Translations under genes and position numbers: made by a program
Source: Galaxea fascicularis
Taxonomy: Eukaryota; Cnidaria; Anthozoa; Scleractinia; Euphylliidae
Direction: 5' to 3'
NCBI GenBank assembly: GCA_948470475.1
Contig: OX419336.1
Coordinates: 29,349,005-29,413,004 of the forward strand
DNA: 64,000 bases
In this document: piece by piece, positions 1 through 10,800 of the stretch
Layout of the letters: every line of letters begins with the position of its first letter
How positions within the stretch are numbered: the first letter of the stretch is position 1
Notes under the pieces: generated by a model
What the model saw: the letters and a program-made list of their open reading frames with translations, nothing else
Database searches by the model: none
Told to the model about the DNA's origin: nothing

Positions 1-371
1 AACCGACTAACATAAACTCCGTGTAAATGAAGAAAAAGGAAAGAAACAAGTTACAATGTGACTTACGTTTGATCTTGACTCCGGGCTAGAAAGGACTCCA
101 AAAACACTATTAAGACTAATAACTCCGAAACTCCAAACTCCTAGGCAATCTTAACAGTAAGACGGCTCCTTGCAACTGAATAGCGTGCTTACAGAAAAGG
201 AATCTAAACACATGGCTCTGACGTAAAGGAAACAAAAAATAACTGCTCTTTGTGCGGCTAGCCAAAAAACGGATATTAGTAATCATGCAATCAATAAAAC
301 AAAGCTTCAAGGAAAAAAGAACAAACAGTCTTTGGGTGTAACTAAAGTTCTTTGTATTCGTAAACGTGACA
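1..371 (-). repeat. 3' LTR of BEL/Pao retrotransposon (cut by window start)
   Basis: This stretch reads identically to 6939-7309, so it is one of the two LTRs of the element whose polyprotein lies between them. The element runs on the minus strand, so this is its 3' LTR. In sense orientation the LTR begins with TGTCAC, directly after a purine run. About 180 bp of its far end lie outside the window. By eye I saw no mismatch across all 371 bp. Confidence 0.93.
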
Positions 372-381
372 CTCCTCGCCC
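372..381 (-). promoter_or_regulatory. Polypurine tract of the BEL/Pao element
   Basis: Read on the minus strand the sequence is GGGCGAGGAG, directly followed by TGTCAC, the first bases of the 3' LTR. A purine run touching the 3' LTR is the expected primer site for plus-strand DNA synthesis. A second purine-rich stretch lies just upstream (about 398-432), so the exact primer is not certain. Confidence 0.7.
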
Positions 382-434
382 AAGGATGTCCAATCCTTGC
401 TCTCTCTCTTGAATCTCCTCCTTCTCTTCCTCCT

Positions 435-3400
435 CTACTGGTTTGGGGTGGCACAGCAAGGCACTTGGCTTGGACCGGGATGGTCGGCAGGTGCAGCAGG
501 CACGAGTAGGATTAGCTCTTTGATTGGGCGAAGGAAGGTCTTCTTTTTGCCCTCTCTGATGATCTCCACTTGGGCCTTCCGGACTTGATCACCATCTCCG
601 CTCTTGATAGCCTCGGTTACCCTACCGATAGGCCAGTTGTTGCGATGGACCTCTTCGTCTTTGATGAGGACCACATCTCCGGCGCTCAGGTTGCGCTGCT
701 GCTTCGACCACTTGCTCCTGATCTGCATGTTCTGCAAGTACTCTCGCCTCCACCTTATCCAGAACTGGTCAGCGAGATACTGGACCCGTCTCCAACGGCG
801 TCGGGCATACAGATCAACTGGAAGAAAATTGCCGGGTGGCGGACCAAGTGGACGTGTTTTCATGGTCAACAGCATCGATGGGGACAGCGGTTGTGGTTCG
901 TCTGTATCTGTTGGCATGGCAGCAATCGGACGAGCATTGACGATAGCGGTAACTTCCGCCATCAATGTGACGAGTAGCTCGTGTGTTAGCTGGGAACTTC
1001 CGAGCTGAGCGAGCATGGCGTCTAGCACACGGCGAATCGTACCAATTTGCCGCTCCCATGCACCTCCAAAGTGTGAAGCGTGTGGTGGGTTGAACAGCCA
1101 CTCGCAGCCTTGGTCTCGAACGTATCTCTCCACTCTACTCTGATTCATCTCTCCCAGTGCGTCATCTAACTCTGACTTTGCTCCGATGAAATTAGTACCA
1201 CGATCGCACCTCAGTAGCGATGCAGGACCGCGTAGGGCGAAGAATCTTCTCAATGCGCAAATGAAGGAACTCGCATCCATGGACTCCAGCACTTCAATAT
1301 GAACGGCACGGCTGCTCAAGCAAGTAAATACGAGTCCCCAGCGCTTGGAATTGATGCTCCCTCCTCTTGTTTTTCGAGCGTTGACCGTCCAGGGACCGAA
1401 GACATCAAACCCGACGTTTGTGAATGGCGGCGCAACTTCCGTTCTGTCGGCTGGTAAGTCTGCCATTCTCTGATTGAGAATTCGGCCTCTCAGCTTTTTA
1501 CAAACGACGCACTTCCCTAGCTCCCTCGCTACGGTTCGATGGCCTGCGACGAGCCAATATCCAGCTTGACGGATAGCTCCGTGCGTTATTTGTCGTCCTT
1601 GGTGGTGAACTCTTGTGTGGTAGTGCCGCACTACCAGGTCAGCTACGTGGTGGTTCTTAGGTAACAGCACAGGATGTTTCTCCCCATACTCCAGGTCTGC
1701 GCGCCGCAGGCGGCCACCTACGCGTAGTACACCGTCTTGATCGGTAAACGGGTCCAAGCGGTATATGGCTGAAGTCTTTAGTTCCTGCTTTCTCCCGCGA
1801 ACATGCTCACGACAGCTCTCCTCCGGGTCTGCGTTGATACCGTACTGTGACTCCAGCTCCGTGCTAAATGACTCTCCTTGAACTGTCTTCACGATCACTG
1901 TCATGGCTTGCTGTAGCTCCTTTGTTGTGGGGGTTCTGAGTCTGTTTGTCTTTGTAGTTGACCTCGGCTCCCTCCGCGCGTTGAGTTTTTCTTTAAGTTG
2001 TTTAAACTCTTTAACCACCACGATCAGATTTGCGATTGCTCGCTGCAGCGATGTGAGGGTTGAAAAGCGTGAAAATCGTTTAGCTCCGAGTCCACGTTTT
2101 TTCTTCACGACTGCAATGCTGCAGGCTATGACCTCCTTGCGGACTTCAGGGTCGTGCTCATCCAGTGCAATTTCTTCTTGATCCTGCGGTGGCGTGCGAG
2201 TAGGATCCCTTAAGAAGTTTGGTCCTATCAGCCACTCCGATCCGGCTAGATTCTGGGCGTTGAGGCAGCGTGTTGCGAGGTCTGCGGGGTTCTCGCTCGT
2301 ATCAACGTATTTCCATTGGCATGGACTGGTATGCTTCCTAATGGTCTGAACACGGTTGGCAACATAGACGTAAAATCTCCGGCTTTCATTGGTGATGTAG
2401 CCCAGAACGACCTTTGAGTCCGTGTAGAAGGTGACATCATCGATCTTCATGTCAATTTCTTTGTTGATCTTGGCGACTGCCTGCGTAACTAGGACGGCAG
2501 CACACAGTTCCAGTCGAGGGACGCTAGTGGTTTGGACAGGAGCGACTTTAGACTGTCCAAAGAGCAGCGATGTGCAGACTTCTCCTTTGTCGTTAGTTTG
2601 ACGCAGGTACACGGCGGCTCCGATTGCGTCTTTGCTCGCGTCCGAGAAGGCGTGGATCTCTCTCCTGAGAATTGTGCCGAACCCAACTGGATGATAGCAG
2701 CGAGGCACTGCAACTCTCTCTAGATCAGCCAGTGAGTTTCGCCATCGTTGCCATTGTGAGAGTAAGGTGTCAGGCAGAGGATCGTCCCATCCTAATGCTG
2801 CATCATTGTTTTTCTTCTTCCCCAAAATTACTAGCTGTTGCAGCGACAACCTCCCGTCCAGCAGCACTGGTACAGCAAGGCCCAAAGGGTCGTATATCGA
2901 GTGGACTATTGACAGGACCCCTCTTCTCGTGAACGGCTTGTCGGGCAGGGATACCTGGAAGGTGAAGGTGTCCTCTTCAAGATTCCAGTAGACTCCGAGC
3001 GAACGCTGCGCTGGTAAGCTGTCGCGGTGAAGATCTAGGTCACGTACGCCTTTTCCCCTGTCTTCCGTCGCGAACGCCTCCATGACCTCGACCGAATTTG
3101 ACACGATCTTATGAAGCCTTAGGTTTGCTGTGGCTAACATTGCTTGCGCTGACGTAACGAGGTCGACGGCCTGTTTGGCTGTGGGGCGCGAAGCTAGGCC
3201 GTCGTCTACGTAGAAGTTTCTGTGGATGAACTCCGACGCTTCTTTTCCAAACTCCTCCTCGCCGTCAGCTGCGGTTTTTCTCAGCCCGAACGTAGCTACG
3301 GCTGGGCTCGGACCGTTACCGAAGAGGTGAACGTTCATGCGGTATTCAATTACTGGTTTCCCCGGTGTGTTGCCTTCGAACCACAGGAAGCGCAAGAAGT

Positions 3401-6400
3401 CTCTGTGGTTGGGGTTCACATAGAATGAGTGGAACATCTGTTCGATATCGCACATGACTGCTGTCGTCTCTCTCCTGAACCTAATCAGCACTCCGAGTAA
3501 GCTGTTCATAGAGTCCGGCCCAGACAGAAGCTCCCTGTTGAGTGTCACTCCCTCGTACTCTGCCGACGAGTCGAATACTACTCGTATCTGGCCCGGCTTC
3601 TTGGGGTGGTAGACACCGAAGTGTGGCAGATACCACACTTGACCGGACTTGGACTTCTCTCCGATCTCCTCTGGCGGAACTGGGGAGGCGTGACCCTTGT
3701 CGATAATTCTCTGCATAAATTCAACGTAGTCCGTCTCCATTTGCGGTTTTCTCCTTAGCGTGCGGATTAGGCCATTCAAGCGGCTGACCGCCTGACTCCG
3801 GTTGTTTGGCAGTTTTGCGAGCTCATGACGAAAGGGCAGTGGCATCTCCCAGTTGCCTAGTTCGTTCTTGTGTACCCTAGTCTCCATGATCTCCATGAAC
3901 TTCCGGTCTTCGCACGACAGACCAACTTCGTCATCTTCTCGACTGGTGCGGAAGACATCGCTCTCAGGTTCTCGCTGCGACTCCATGATGCTTTCCTTGA
4001 TTTTGAAGTGGTTTGGGCACGGTACAAGGTCATAATGTCCCGGGTCCGCTGATTTCTCCTGTGGTTTTCCGCTGTTGGCCGCGCGTAGACTGGTGCGGCA
4101 AGCGAGCACGTGCGCCGGACCTCCGACGACGTCTAGGCACATCTGTCCGATTACCGTCCAGCCTAAGGAAAGTTTCTGCGCCCAGGGGGCTCCTTTAGGT
4201 CCGTTTATGAACTGATGTACTTTGAGCAGCTCCGGAGCATCTCTTCCGATAAGTAGGTGAATGTCGGCGCCTTCATCGAGGGGTGGGATCTCGTTGGCAA
4301 TCTCCTTAAGGTGTGGGAATCTCCTCGCCATCTCCGGTGTAGGAATCTCGCGTTTATCGTTAGGGATGCTGTCGCACTCTATGAGGGTTGGCAGGCCTGA
4401 TGTCGCTCCATTTGGTGATTGTACGGTTACACTTGTCAAGCGCCTTCCGTACTTAATTTCTCTGCCACCGCTGCAGGTAGTGAGATAGTACCTCTCCGCA
4501 GGGCCGACCGCTCCTAGATCGTCAGCAAGCTCGCTGCTAATAAGGGATGAGTTGCTCTGTTCGTCGATGATAGCGTAGACACGGTGGATGACGTTGGGTC
4601 TCTCCTTACTATGGACGTCTACCAGTAGCAGTTTGCTGCACGATACGCCGCCTTCGATAGCTTTGCACGTAGAGGTACACTTAGCGCCTATAGTTTGGCC
4701 TACCTCAACGGACTCCGCTGGCCTCTCTTTGTGAAGGAGCGCGGTGTGGCGATGATCCTTGCATATGCTGCACTCTATTTTCTGCTTACACCTATTGGCC
4801 CGGTGTCCTTCGGACAGGCAGCGGCAGCAGAGTCCGGCTTTGAATATCCATTCGGTTTTCTCCTCTAATGTCATAGCGCTAAAGGCCACGCATTCTTCGA
4901 GACTATGCCCGTCTCGGTCATGATAGGGACAGTGTTTTGGTTTCCTGGTCTCCGATTTCTCCTGATGCTCCGGTTTGAGATTGATAGTCTGTGAGGCAGT
5001 TTTGAGGACTCGCTTAGTTTGTGTTTGAATTCTCCGACTAACCGGTGTTGGGGTAGTGGCAGGGCTTTTCACGTTGCCTGCGAGAATGTTTGGATTGTTT
5101 TTTATTTTTGCTTGTCTCTGGACAACTTTAGAGAAAACCTCAAATCCAGGGTACTCGTCTCCGTTTCTCTCCGCGTAAACTGCGATTTCCTTTTCCCATT
5201 TCCCTCGCAATGAAGGCGGCAGTTTCCCAGCAATCGGCTGAATTGCGTTTGGAAAGTTCAAGCACGCGAGGCCGGGCAAATAAAAGAGCTGGCTCTCTAC
5301 ATCAGCACAAAGGTCGGCAAATTCTTGTAGTTTAACGTTGTCATTCTCGCTGAAAGCAGCGGTTTTGTTCATGCGCTCCAATAACGCCTTAGTTATCGCA
5401 GCCGCGCTGCCGAAACGCCTCTCTAACTCAACCCAGACACTGATTAATAGGACGCTGGGGTCATGTTGTTTTCGTTTCCGAAAGTTGTCAACGAGCTTCT
5501 GAGCTTCGCCACTCGTGAAACTACGTAAGTAATTAATCTCCTGAATTGGAGACACGTCAACATCCGCTATCATCGCCTTGAAGGCCGCTTTCCACGGGTG
5601 AAACAGCGTCGGATCTCCATCGAAGGTGTCGGGGTGGCATTTTGGGAGGTTTTGCCTCGCCAATCCCGCAACTATTTGATGATTAGCGGACGTCAGTGAC
5701 TCGATTAACTGGCTGCCGGTAAGGTTTATTGGGGTCGATGAAACGAATGGTGGACTGGACGCGTGCTGGGCGCTTTGCGCGTTGTTTTCATTCTGAGTCG
5801 CGTGAGCTTTCGTGGGCGAACTGTCAGATCTAAGAGGGGTACTTTGATGCGCGAAATTGGCTAAGTTTGGCCGAGGAATTTCCGGCGTTGCGGTAGTGCG
5901 GACCCAGTTCAAAATTCTCTCCTCGGTTTTGGCAGTTGGGATTCGCGGCAGTTCTTTATCCTCCTCGTTCTCCTCGTCTCCTATTGCCTCGTCGATCGCG
6001 CGAAGTTTAGCGTTAGCTACCGCGACCTTTTTCTCCGCTTTGAGAATCGCTAGGTTTTTCTCGTGCTGCGCGCGCTCTTCCTCGCGACTTCTTTCAACCT
6101 CCGCTTCGCGTTTCTTGCGCTCGTGTTCTTTTTCAGCGATCATACGTTCGTAATTCGCACTCTCACGCGCCGCTGCTGCCTCAGCAAGAGCTCGCATTCT
6201 AGCTGCGCTGCTTGTTGTGGTGGCCGATGAAGCCTTGCTACGGTGTGAGTGACGAGAGTAACGCGAAGTTGTTTCCAACAATTTGTCGGATTGCTTATTC
6301 TTTATTTCTTGAATTAAGGTGTAAGCTTCGTCGAGAGTTAGGCTCTCGACTGTTAGTTGGGCCTCTTCATCCCCAAAATACTTATGTACGTCTTGCGTGT

Positions 6401-6686
6401 AGAGGCTTCTCAATTCATCTAATTTTAATCTGAACTCCCGTGATACGTTTACGAGGTCACGCAAGACTTTCTCGGAATCCGATCCCTCTGTTATCTCCCT
6501 GGCGGATCGCTTGACTTCAATCAACATCTGTAAAAGGTCATTAGTCTCTCCACGTTTTTCTCGGACGGCATTTTCTAAGGCTTTCCGTGACAAGGTTCTA
6601 ATTCTCTTTCCGAGATCACGGCCGATTATCTCCTGACTTTCGGCGGCTTCCCCTTCGTTTAACTCCTCTGCTCCTTTGCCGCTCAT
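435..6686 (-). CDS. BEL/Pao retrotransposon Gag-Pol polyprotein
   Basis: A single open frame of 2083 residues encodes all enzymes needed for retrotransposition. In order: an N-terminal charged coiled-coil region (about residues 20-240); a DUF1759 Gag-like domain (around 350-520); a CCHC-type zinc knuckle (about 618-650); an aspartic protease of the DUF1758 kind (near 704, with DEQSNSS where D-S/T-G is usual); reverse transcriptase with YVDD near 1157; RNase H with SDAS near 1345; an integrase H2C2 zinc finger near 1675; an integrase core with D, D and E near 1760, 1825 and 1873; and a DUF5641 tail. This order (RT and RNase H before integrase, DUF1759 and DUF5641 at the ends) is characteristic of BEL/Pao. 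There is no stop or frameshift, so the copy looks intact and recent. The start is the first Met of the open frame, shortly after the primer-binding site. Confidence 0.96.
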   Translation of the reverse strand: MSGKGAEELNEGEAAESQEIIGRDLGKRIRTLSRKALENAVREKRGETNDLLQMLIEVKRSAREITEGSDSEKVLRDLVNVSREFRLKLDELRSLYTQDVHKYFGDEEAQLTVESLTLDEAYTLIQEIKNKQSDKLLETTSRYSRHSHRSKASSATTTSSAARMRALAEAAAARESANYERMIAEKEHERKKREAEVERSREEERAQHEKNLAILKAEKKVAVANAKLRAIDEAIGDEENEEDKELPRIPTAKTEERILNWVRTTATPEIPRPNLANFAHQSTPLRSDSSPTKAHATQNENNAQSAQHASSPPFVSSTPINLTGSQLIESLTSANHQIVAGLARQNLPKCHPDTFDGDPTLFHPWKAAFKAMIADVDVSPIQEINYLRSFTSGEAQKLVDNFRKRKQHDPSVLLISVWVELERRFGSAAAITKALLERMNKTAAFSENDNVKLQEFADLCADVESQLFYLPGLACLNFPNAIQPIAGKLPPSLRGKWEKEIAVYAERNGDEYPGFEVFSKVVQRQAKIKNNPNILAGNVKSPATTPTPVSRRIQTQTKRVLKTASQTINLKPEHQEKSETRKPKHCPYHDRDGHSLEECVAFSAMTLEEKTEWIFKAGLCCRCLSEGHRANRCKQKIECSICKDHRHTALLHKERPAESVEVGQTIGAKCTSTCKAIEGGVSCSKLLLVDVHSKERPNVIHRVYAIIDEQSNSSLISSELADDLGAVGPAERYYLTTCSGGREIKYGRRLTSVTVQSPNGATSGLPTLIECDSIPNDKREIPTPEMARRFPHLKEIANEIPPLDEGADIHLLIGRDAPELLKVHQFINGPKGAPWAQKLSLGWTVIGQMCLDVVGGPAHVLACRTSLRAANSGKPQEKSADPGHYDLVPCPNHFKIKESIMESQREPESDVFRTSREDDEVGLSCEDRKFMEIMETRVHKNELGNWEMPLPFRHELAKLPNNRSQAVSRLNGLIRTLRRKPQMETDYVEFMQRIIDKGHASPVPPEEIGEKSKSGQVWYLPHFGVYHPKKPGQIRVVFDSSAEYEGVTLNRELLSGPDSMNSLLGVLIRFRRETTAVMCDIEQMFHSFYVNPNHRDFLRFLWFEGNTPGKPVIEYRMNVHLFGNGPSPAVATFGLRKTAADGEEEFGKEASEFIHRNFYVDDGLASRPTAKQAVDLVTSAQAMLATANLRLHKIVSNSVEVMEAFATEDRGKGVRDLDLHRDSLPAQRSLGVYWNLEEDTFTFQVSLPDKPFTRRGVLSIVHSIYDPLGLAVPVLLDGRLSLQQLVILGKKKNNDAALGWDDPLPDTLLSQWQRWRNSLADLERVAVPRCYHPVGFGTILRREIHAFSDASKDAIGAAVYLRQTNDKGEVCTSLLFGQSKVAPVQTTSVPRLELCAAVLVTQAVAKINKEIDMKIDDVTFYTDSKVVLGYITNESRRFYVYVANRVQTIRKHTSPCQWKYVDTSENPADLATRCLNAQNLAGSEWLIGPNFLRDPTRTPPQDQEEIALDEHDPEVRKEVIACSIAVVKKKRGLGAKRFSRFSTLTSLQRAIANLIVVVKEFKQLKEKLNARREPRSTTKTNRLRTPTTKELQQAMTVIVKTVQGESFSTELESQYGINADPEESCREHVRGRKQELKTSAIYRLDPFTDQDGVLRVGGRLRRADLEYGEKHPVLLPKNHHVADLVVRHYHTRVHHQGRQITHGAIRQAGYWLVAGHRTVARELGKCVVCKKLRGRILNQRMADLPADRTEVAPPFTNVGFDVFGPWTVNARKTRGGSINSKRWGLVFTCLSSRAVHIEVLESMDASSFICALRRFFALRGPASLLRCDRGTNFIGAKSELDDALGEMNQSRVERYVRDQGCEWLFNPPHASHFGGAWERQIGTIRRVLDAMLAQLGSSQLTHELLVTLMAEVTAIVNARPIAAMPTDTDEPQPLSPSMLLTMKTRPLGPPPGNFLPVDLYARRRWRRVQYLADQFWIRWRREYLQNMQIRSKWSKQQRNLSAGDVVLIKDEEVHRNNWPIGRVTEAIKSGDGDQVRKAQVEIIREGKKKTFLRPIKELILLVPAAPADHPGPSQVPCCATPNQ

Positions 6687-6742
6687 GTTCGGTTAAGGTA
6701 TTATACGGCTTACCTCTTTCTTTACTTGACGATCAAACTTTT

Positions 6743-6758
6743 CACTGTCGCGTTCCCA
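6743..6758 (-). promoter_or_regulatory. Candidate primer-binding site of the BEL/Pao element
   Basis: In sense orientation this reads TGGGAACGCGACAGTG. It starts with TGG, as expected for a site complementary to a tRNA 3' end, and lies between the 5' LTR and the polyprotein start. I could not assign the tRNA by eye. It also sets the inner edge of the 5' LTR, so both calls stand or fall together. Confidence 0.5.
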
Positions 6759-7309
6759 GTACCGCGGACACGGGGTGTTGTGTACTGGAGTTCGCCAGGT
6801 CAACCACAGTGAAGCACAGACGGGCAGCAAGACTTTAACTGGTTTATTACAATCAGGCAGCCGACTTATTATATCACGTGCGTCACTTGCGGTGAAAACT
6901 AAAAAAATATACGATGGTCTAAGTTTAACGAGACGAAAAACCGACTAACATAAACTCCGTGTAAATGAAGAAAAAGGAAAGAAACAAGTTACAATGTGAC
7001 TTACGTTTGATCTTGACTCCGGGCTAGAAAGGACTCCAAAAACACTATTAAGACTAATAACTCCGAAACTCCAAACTCCTAGGCAATCTTAACAGTAAGA
7101 CGGCTCCTTGCAACTGAATAGCGTGCTTACAGAAAAGGAATCTAAACACATGGCTCTGACGTAAAGGAAACAAAAAATAACTGCTCTTTGTGCGGCTAGC
7201 CAAAAAACGGATATTAGTAATCATGCAATCAATAAAACAAAGCTTCAAGGAAAAAAGAACAAACAGTCTTTGGGTGTAACTAAAGTTCTTTGTATTCGTA
7301 AACGTGACA
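6759..7309 (-). repeat. 5' LTR of BEL/Pao retrotransposon
   Basis: This is the LTR upstream of the polyprotein in its sense direction, about 551 bp. The outer end at 7309 is firm, because identity with the other LTR stops there and the sense sequence begins TGTCAC. The inner end near 6759 rests on the candidate primer-binding site. Positions 6939-7309 are identical to 1-371. The target-site duplication cannot be tested, because the other flank lies outside the window. Confidence 0.88.
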
Positions 7310-7310
7310 G

Positions 7311-7505
7311 CCACTGTTAGTTTCCACATTCTGACATATCTCCCTTTCTCTTGTAGATGGTGACAATGGTCGAATCTCTAAGATCTGCAGGTAACTCTTC
7401 AGTTTTCCAGATATTCTCAAGGAGTTGATGTAGTTGGGCCTGAGTTAACACCACTATATTTGAAGATCTCTGCAGGTATACCATCAGGTCCAGCTGCTTT
7501 GTTGT
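7311..7505 (-). pseudogene. LINE reverse-transcriptase remnant
   Basis: The minus strand encodes typical non-LTR reverse transcriptase motifs: AAGPDGIPAEIFKYSG, then after a one-base frame change LPADLRDSTIVTIYKRKGD and ending SECGN. In these RTs the CGN is normally followed by YRGI. Here it is cut exactly at the edge of the BEL/Pao 5' LTR, so the BEL element landed inside this older LINE. The rest of the LINE should lie beyond the left edge of the window. Confidence 0.82.
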
Positions 7506-7806
7506 TTATTTATATTCTATTTATCGAATGAAAATATTTTTTGCGAATAAAAATATACCATTTACCAAATGAAAATATTTTCTTATTGAATTTTGCTACT
7601 TTTCGGCAACCATATTATTTTGAGCAGTCCTAGGACAATGGTTTGTTTTTCAGAGGAGTCTGGAACCAAGTCTGGAATGAAAAAAATATATGCTGATACA
7701 TACACTAATGTATGCACGGGTCAGCGTCTTTCCAAATGTTCGAAGCACCACCCTGGTAGCAGTTTGCGATTGTATTTTGATGTAATTTGGTAATTTCTCG
7801 TGAAAG
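7506..7806. other. Upstream region of the tetraspanin gene
   Basis: AT-rich sequence between the LINE remnant and the first coding exon of the tetraspanin gene. It should hold that gene's promoter and 5' UTR, but I see no TATA box or other motif I can support. Confidence 0.4.
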
Positions 7807-10800
7807 ATGGCGCAGGAAGGAAAAGTTAGCAAGTGTCTAAAATACACACTCTTTGCGTTTAACCTTCTGTATTGGGTAAGTGAAGACAATCTTGTTCGCA
7901 ATGTTTTTATGTGAGTTTCCATTGCTCGTTCGCACTCTTAATGCTGAGGTTGATTGTGCTCGAAGATCGAAATGCAAATGATTGTGTTTCCCGCTCCCTA
8001 ATTCTTTCGAGATTATGATTTGTTTCTTCCCACTAAACGAAAGCCACTACTTGTAACCTTTATGTTTCTGTTTTCTACGGAAAATCAGTTAAATCGGCTG
8101 TTCTGAGGCCGCAGATCGTACGTACTCGAAAATTCCTTGGCGTTTACGTCAAATGCAGAATCGGTACGTCTCTCGATATTTGCCGTTGCTCTGAATTCAT
8201 GCTTTGAAACTTCCTCGTAACTTATCAGACTTGATTAGCGGTATCTTATCTCTCTTTAGTGGCTACGTTGTTATCCAGATTCACACTAGGAGGTCAATAA
8301 CATAATTTAATAAGTAAGCTTCAGCTTATGCTTTTAGGCTCTTCTGTTTATTTCATGGCGGTTTTGAAAAATAATATTGAGAAGGAACTCGAAAACGAAT
8401 CGAAACGAAGTCTTTATTAATTCTCCTTATTGCAATTTTAGATGTTTATTTGCGTAATAGGGTTTTTGTAAATTGATACATGTAAGCTTACTGCATGTTA
8501 TTTGGTTGGTATTCACGTGTGGAAGCAAAAATAAAATGTCATTCATGTTGCAACGAAATTAGATTTTAAAAAGGCAGAGATGGTTATGCTTGTGGTGTCA
8601 TCACATATTGTTAAGCTTGGTTTTGTCTCCTTATGTGTAAGAAAATATACAAAATATTAAAAGAACTGGCATAAATTATTGGAAATCCAGTCAGAAAAAT
8701 TACAGTGAAGGAATAATTATACAATGGTTTTAACTAACATGTGAGCCAGCTCAGCGAGCCATGTGAGTCAAACGAGTCAATAAAAGACGAACCAAGTGAG
8801 CAAAGTTGCAAACCATAAAAGCCATGAAGATAATTATGACTCCATGAAGTAAAAAAATAACTAAAGAAATAACATAAATTCAAGCATTAAATAGTCAATT
8901 TAGGATTAGTCAGACTGAGTTTTACAATGAGGAGACAAAACTAGAGTCAAAAAAGGGGCATACAAAACGTCAACAGCAAATTTCTCCTTACCTTTTTTGC
9001 TTCTATTCACAATAAGTAATGTCTAGGACATAATTTCTTTTGGGTTTCTTTTATTCCACAATATTTGACCTTGACAATTGCTTGCGCTTTCACAACCTGA
9101 CCAACAACACACGCAAGGGTTTTTCGAAGTCATATATACAGCTGTACATACCATTACAATAACATGTTTTTGATACAAACCATGGTTCGGTTGACTTACA
9201 TGACTTGCTTGACTCACATACTGGCACACATAATTATTAGCTGTTCTTGTAAATGCAAGGTTGTGCTCTAAGAAAAGTAAAAGTGGTGAAACAGAGAATT
9301 AACTCTGCAGTGTAAATTAAAGTGCTAGAGAAACCCATGAAAAACCCACTGGGCGTTAGCCCTAGTAAAGGGTATCAGGGAACCACACGAGGCAAAGAAA
9401 AAATTCTTATGACCTCGGTGGGAATCGAACCCACGACCTCCAGATTAGATCTGCCGTTGCTCTGCCGACTAAGCTACGAGGTCGGACAGAGAAAGTCGGG
9501 GACGATTAAGATGGTGAATCGCGGCAAAGAGAAAGTAAGGGTACATATATATGTTGTGCCGCGTAGCACTATAAACACAAGTGGTGAAACAGAGAATTAA
9601 CTCTGCAGTGTAAATTAAAGTGCTAGAGAAACCCATGAAAAACCCACTGGGCGTTAGCCCTAGTAAAGGGTATCAGGGAACCACACGAGGCAAAGAAAAA
9701 ATTCTTATGACCTCGGTGGGAATCGAACCCACGACCTCCGGATTAGATCTACCGTTGCTCTGCCGACTAAGCTACGAGGTCGGACAGAGAAAGTCGGGGA
9801 CGTGTGTGTGTTGTGCCGCGTAGCACTATAAACACAAGTGGTGAAACAGAGAATTAACTCTGCAGTGTAAATTAAGAGCACATTGTAAGTTTGGTGCAAA
9901 AAGTAATATTTCCTGGTCACCCAAAAGCAAAAGTAAGTAACCAGGGGCAACTGAGTGCCACTAGAGCACAGCCCTGGAATATCAGATTGTTTGTTCTCCA
10001 CACATGCTTGTGCTTGCCATGTTTCAAGCTAATTCATACCCGGTAGAGGGTTCTTGTGGAGATGCAAATGCAATGTTTGAAATACACATACAATTTTACT
10101 TCATAAGGAAACTTGTTCCTGCTTCCTTTGTCTTAAAATTAATATTATGTTATTGATAGTCATTTTCTTGCTATTTGCTAATTCCCATACATGGTACATA
10201 ATGTCATTGGACAAAGATGAAATCATAATTATATGCCAACTCTCCTGGATTATCTGGGAGTCTCCCAGTTACAGATTTGAAACTGCAGAGGTTGGCATCT
10301 GTGTGAAATTGAAGTCCTGGTCTAAAACGTCAGTTCCACGGAACGTAACAGTACCATACATGAACATGTAGCATCACTTTAAAGTGCTAAAATTATCAAA
10401 TGAAGAGTGATCGTTGCAGTTGTGATCAGGCTTGTTTACGCAATTGAAGGGCTGAGAGCATAACCAACCTATGTCGAATTTTAGGTTGGTTTTCGATTTT
10501 ACTCGGATTTGTCCAAATTGTTGCATATGAACTGCAATTTGATTGTAAAACATTGTCCAGTACTTTTTTTCACGGATTTCTGATTCATTTTCGAGAAATA
10601 TAACATATGCAAAAAGCTGCGTTTTGCCTTACACACACAAAGAAATCAACGTCCTGTGAAACAGGTCAGCAATTTACGCTTATAGTTGGTGTCATTGTGT
10701 TGGTAGCACACAGTGTTGGTGTGCTACCTGTCAGCTAGTGTGGTGGCTTGATCAAGACCTGTGCTTAAATTTGATTATAGAAATAAAAAAAAACATTCAT

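Larger units (their letters stand above)
9283..9877 (-). repeat. Tandem dimer of a tRNA-derived SINE-like repeat
   Basis: In tetraspanin intron 1, two long repeats begin at 9283 and 9581 with GTGGTGAAACAGAGAATTAA; a third, partial copy of that start lies at 9838-9877. The unit lengths are 298 and 257 bp, because the second unit lacks part of the spacer. Each full unit carries a minus-strand tRNA-like head followed by a non-tRNA body. This is the structure of a tRNA-derived SINE, here duplicated in tandem. Confidence 0.75.

Noticed and set aside
7054..7329. Minus-strand open frame of 91 codons
   Set aside because: It runs from the LINE remnant into the LTR and most of it recurs at 116-454 in the other LTR. 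It is a chance frame created by the BEL insertion.
9411..9781. Two functional tRNA genes
   Set aside because: Acceptor, D and T arms are good, but the anticodon arm does not form a normal stem and loop, and the heads are embedded in a repeated unit. I treat them as tRNA-derived SINE heads.
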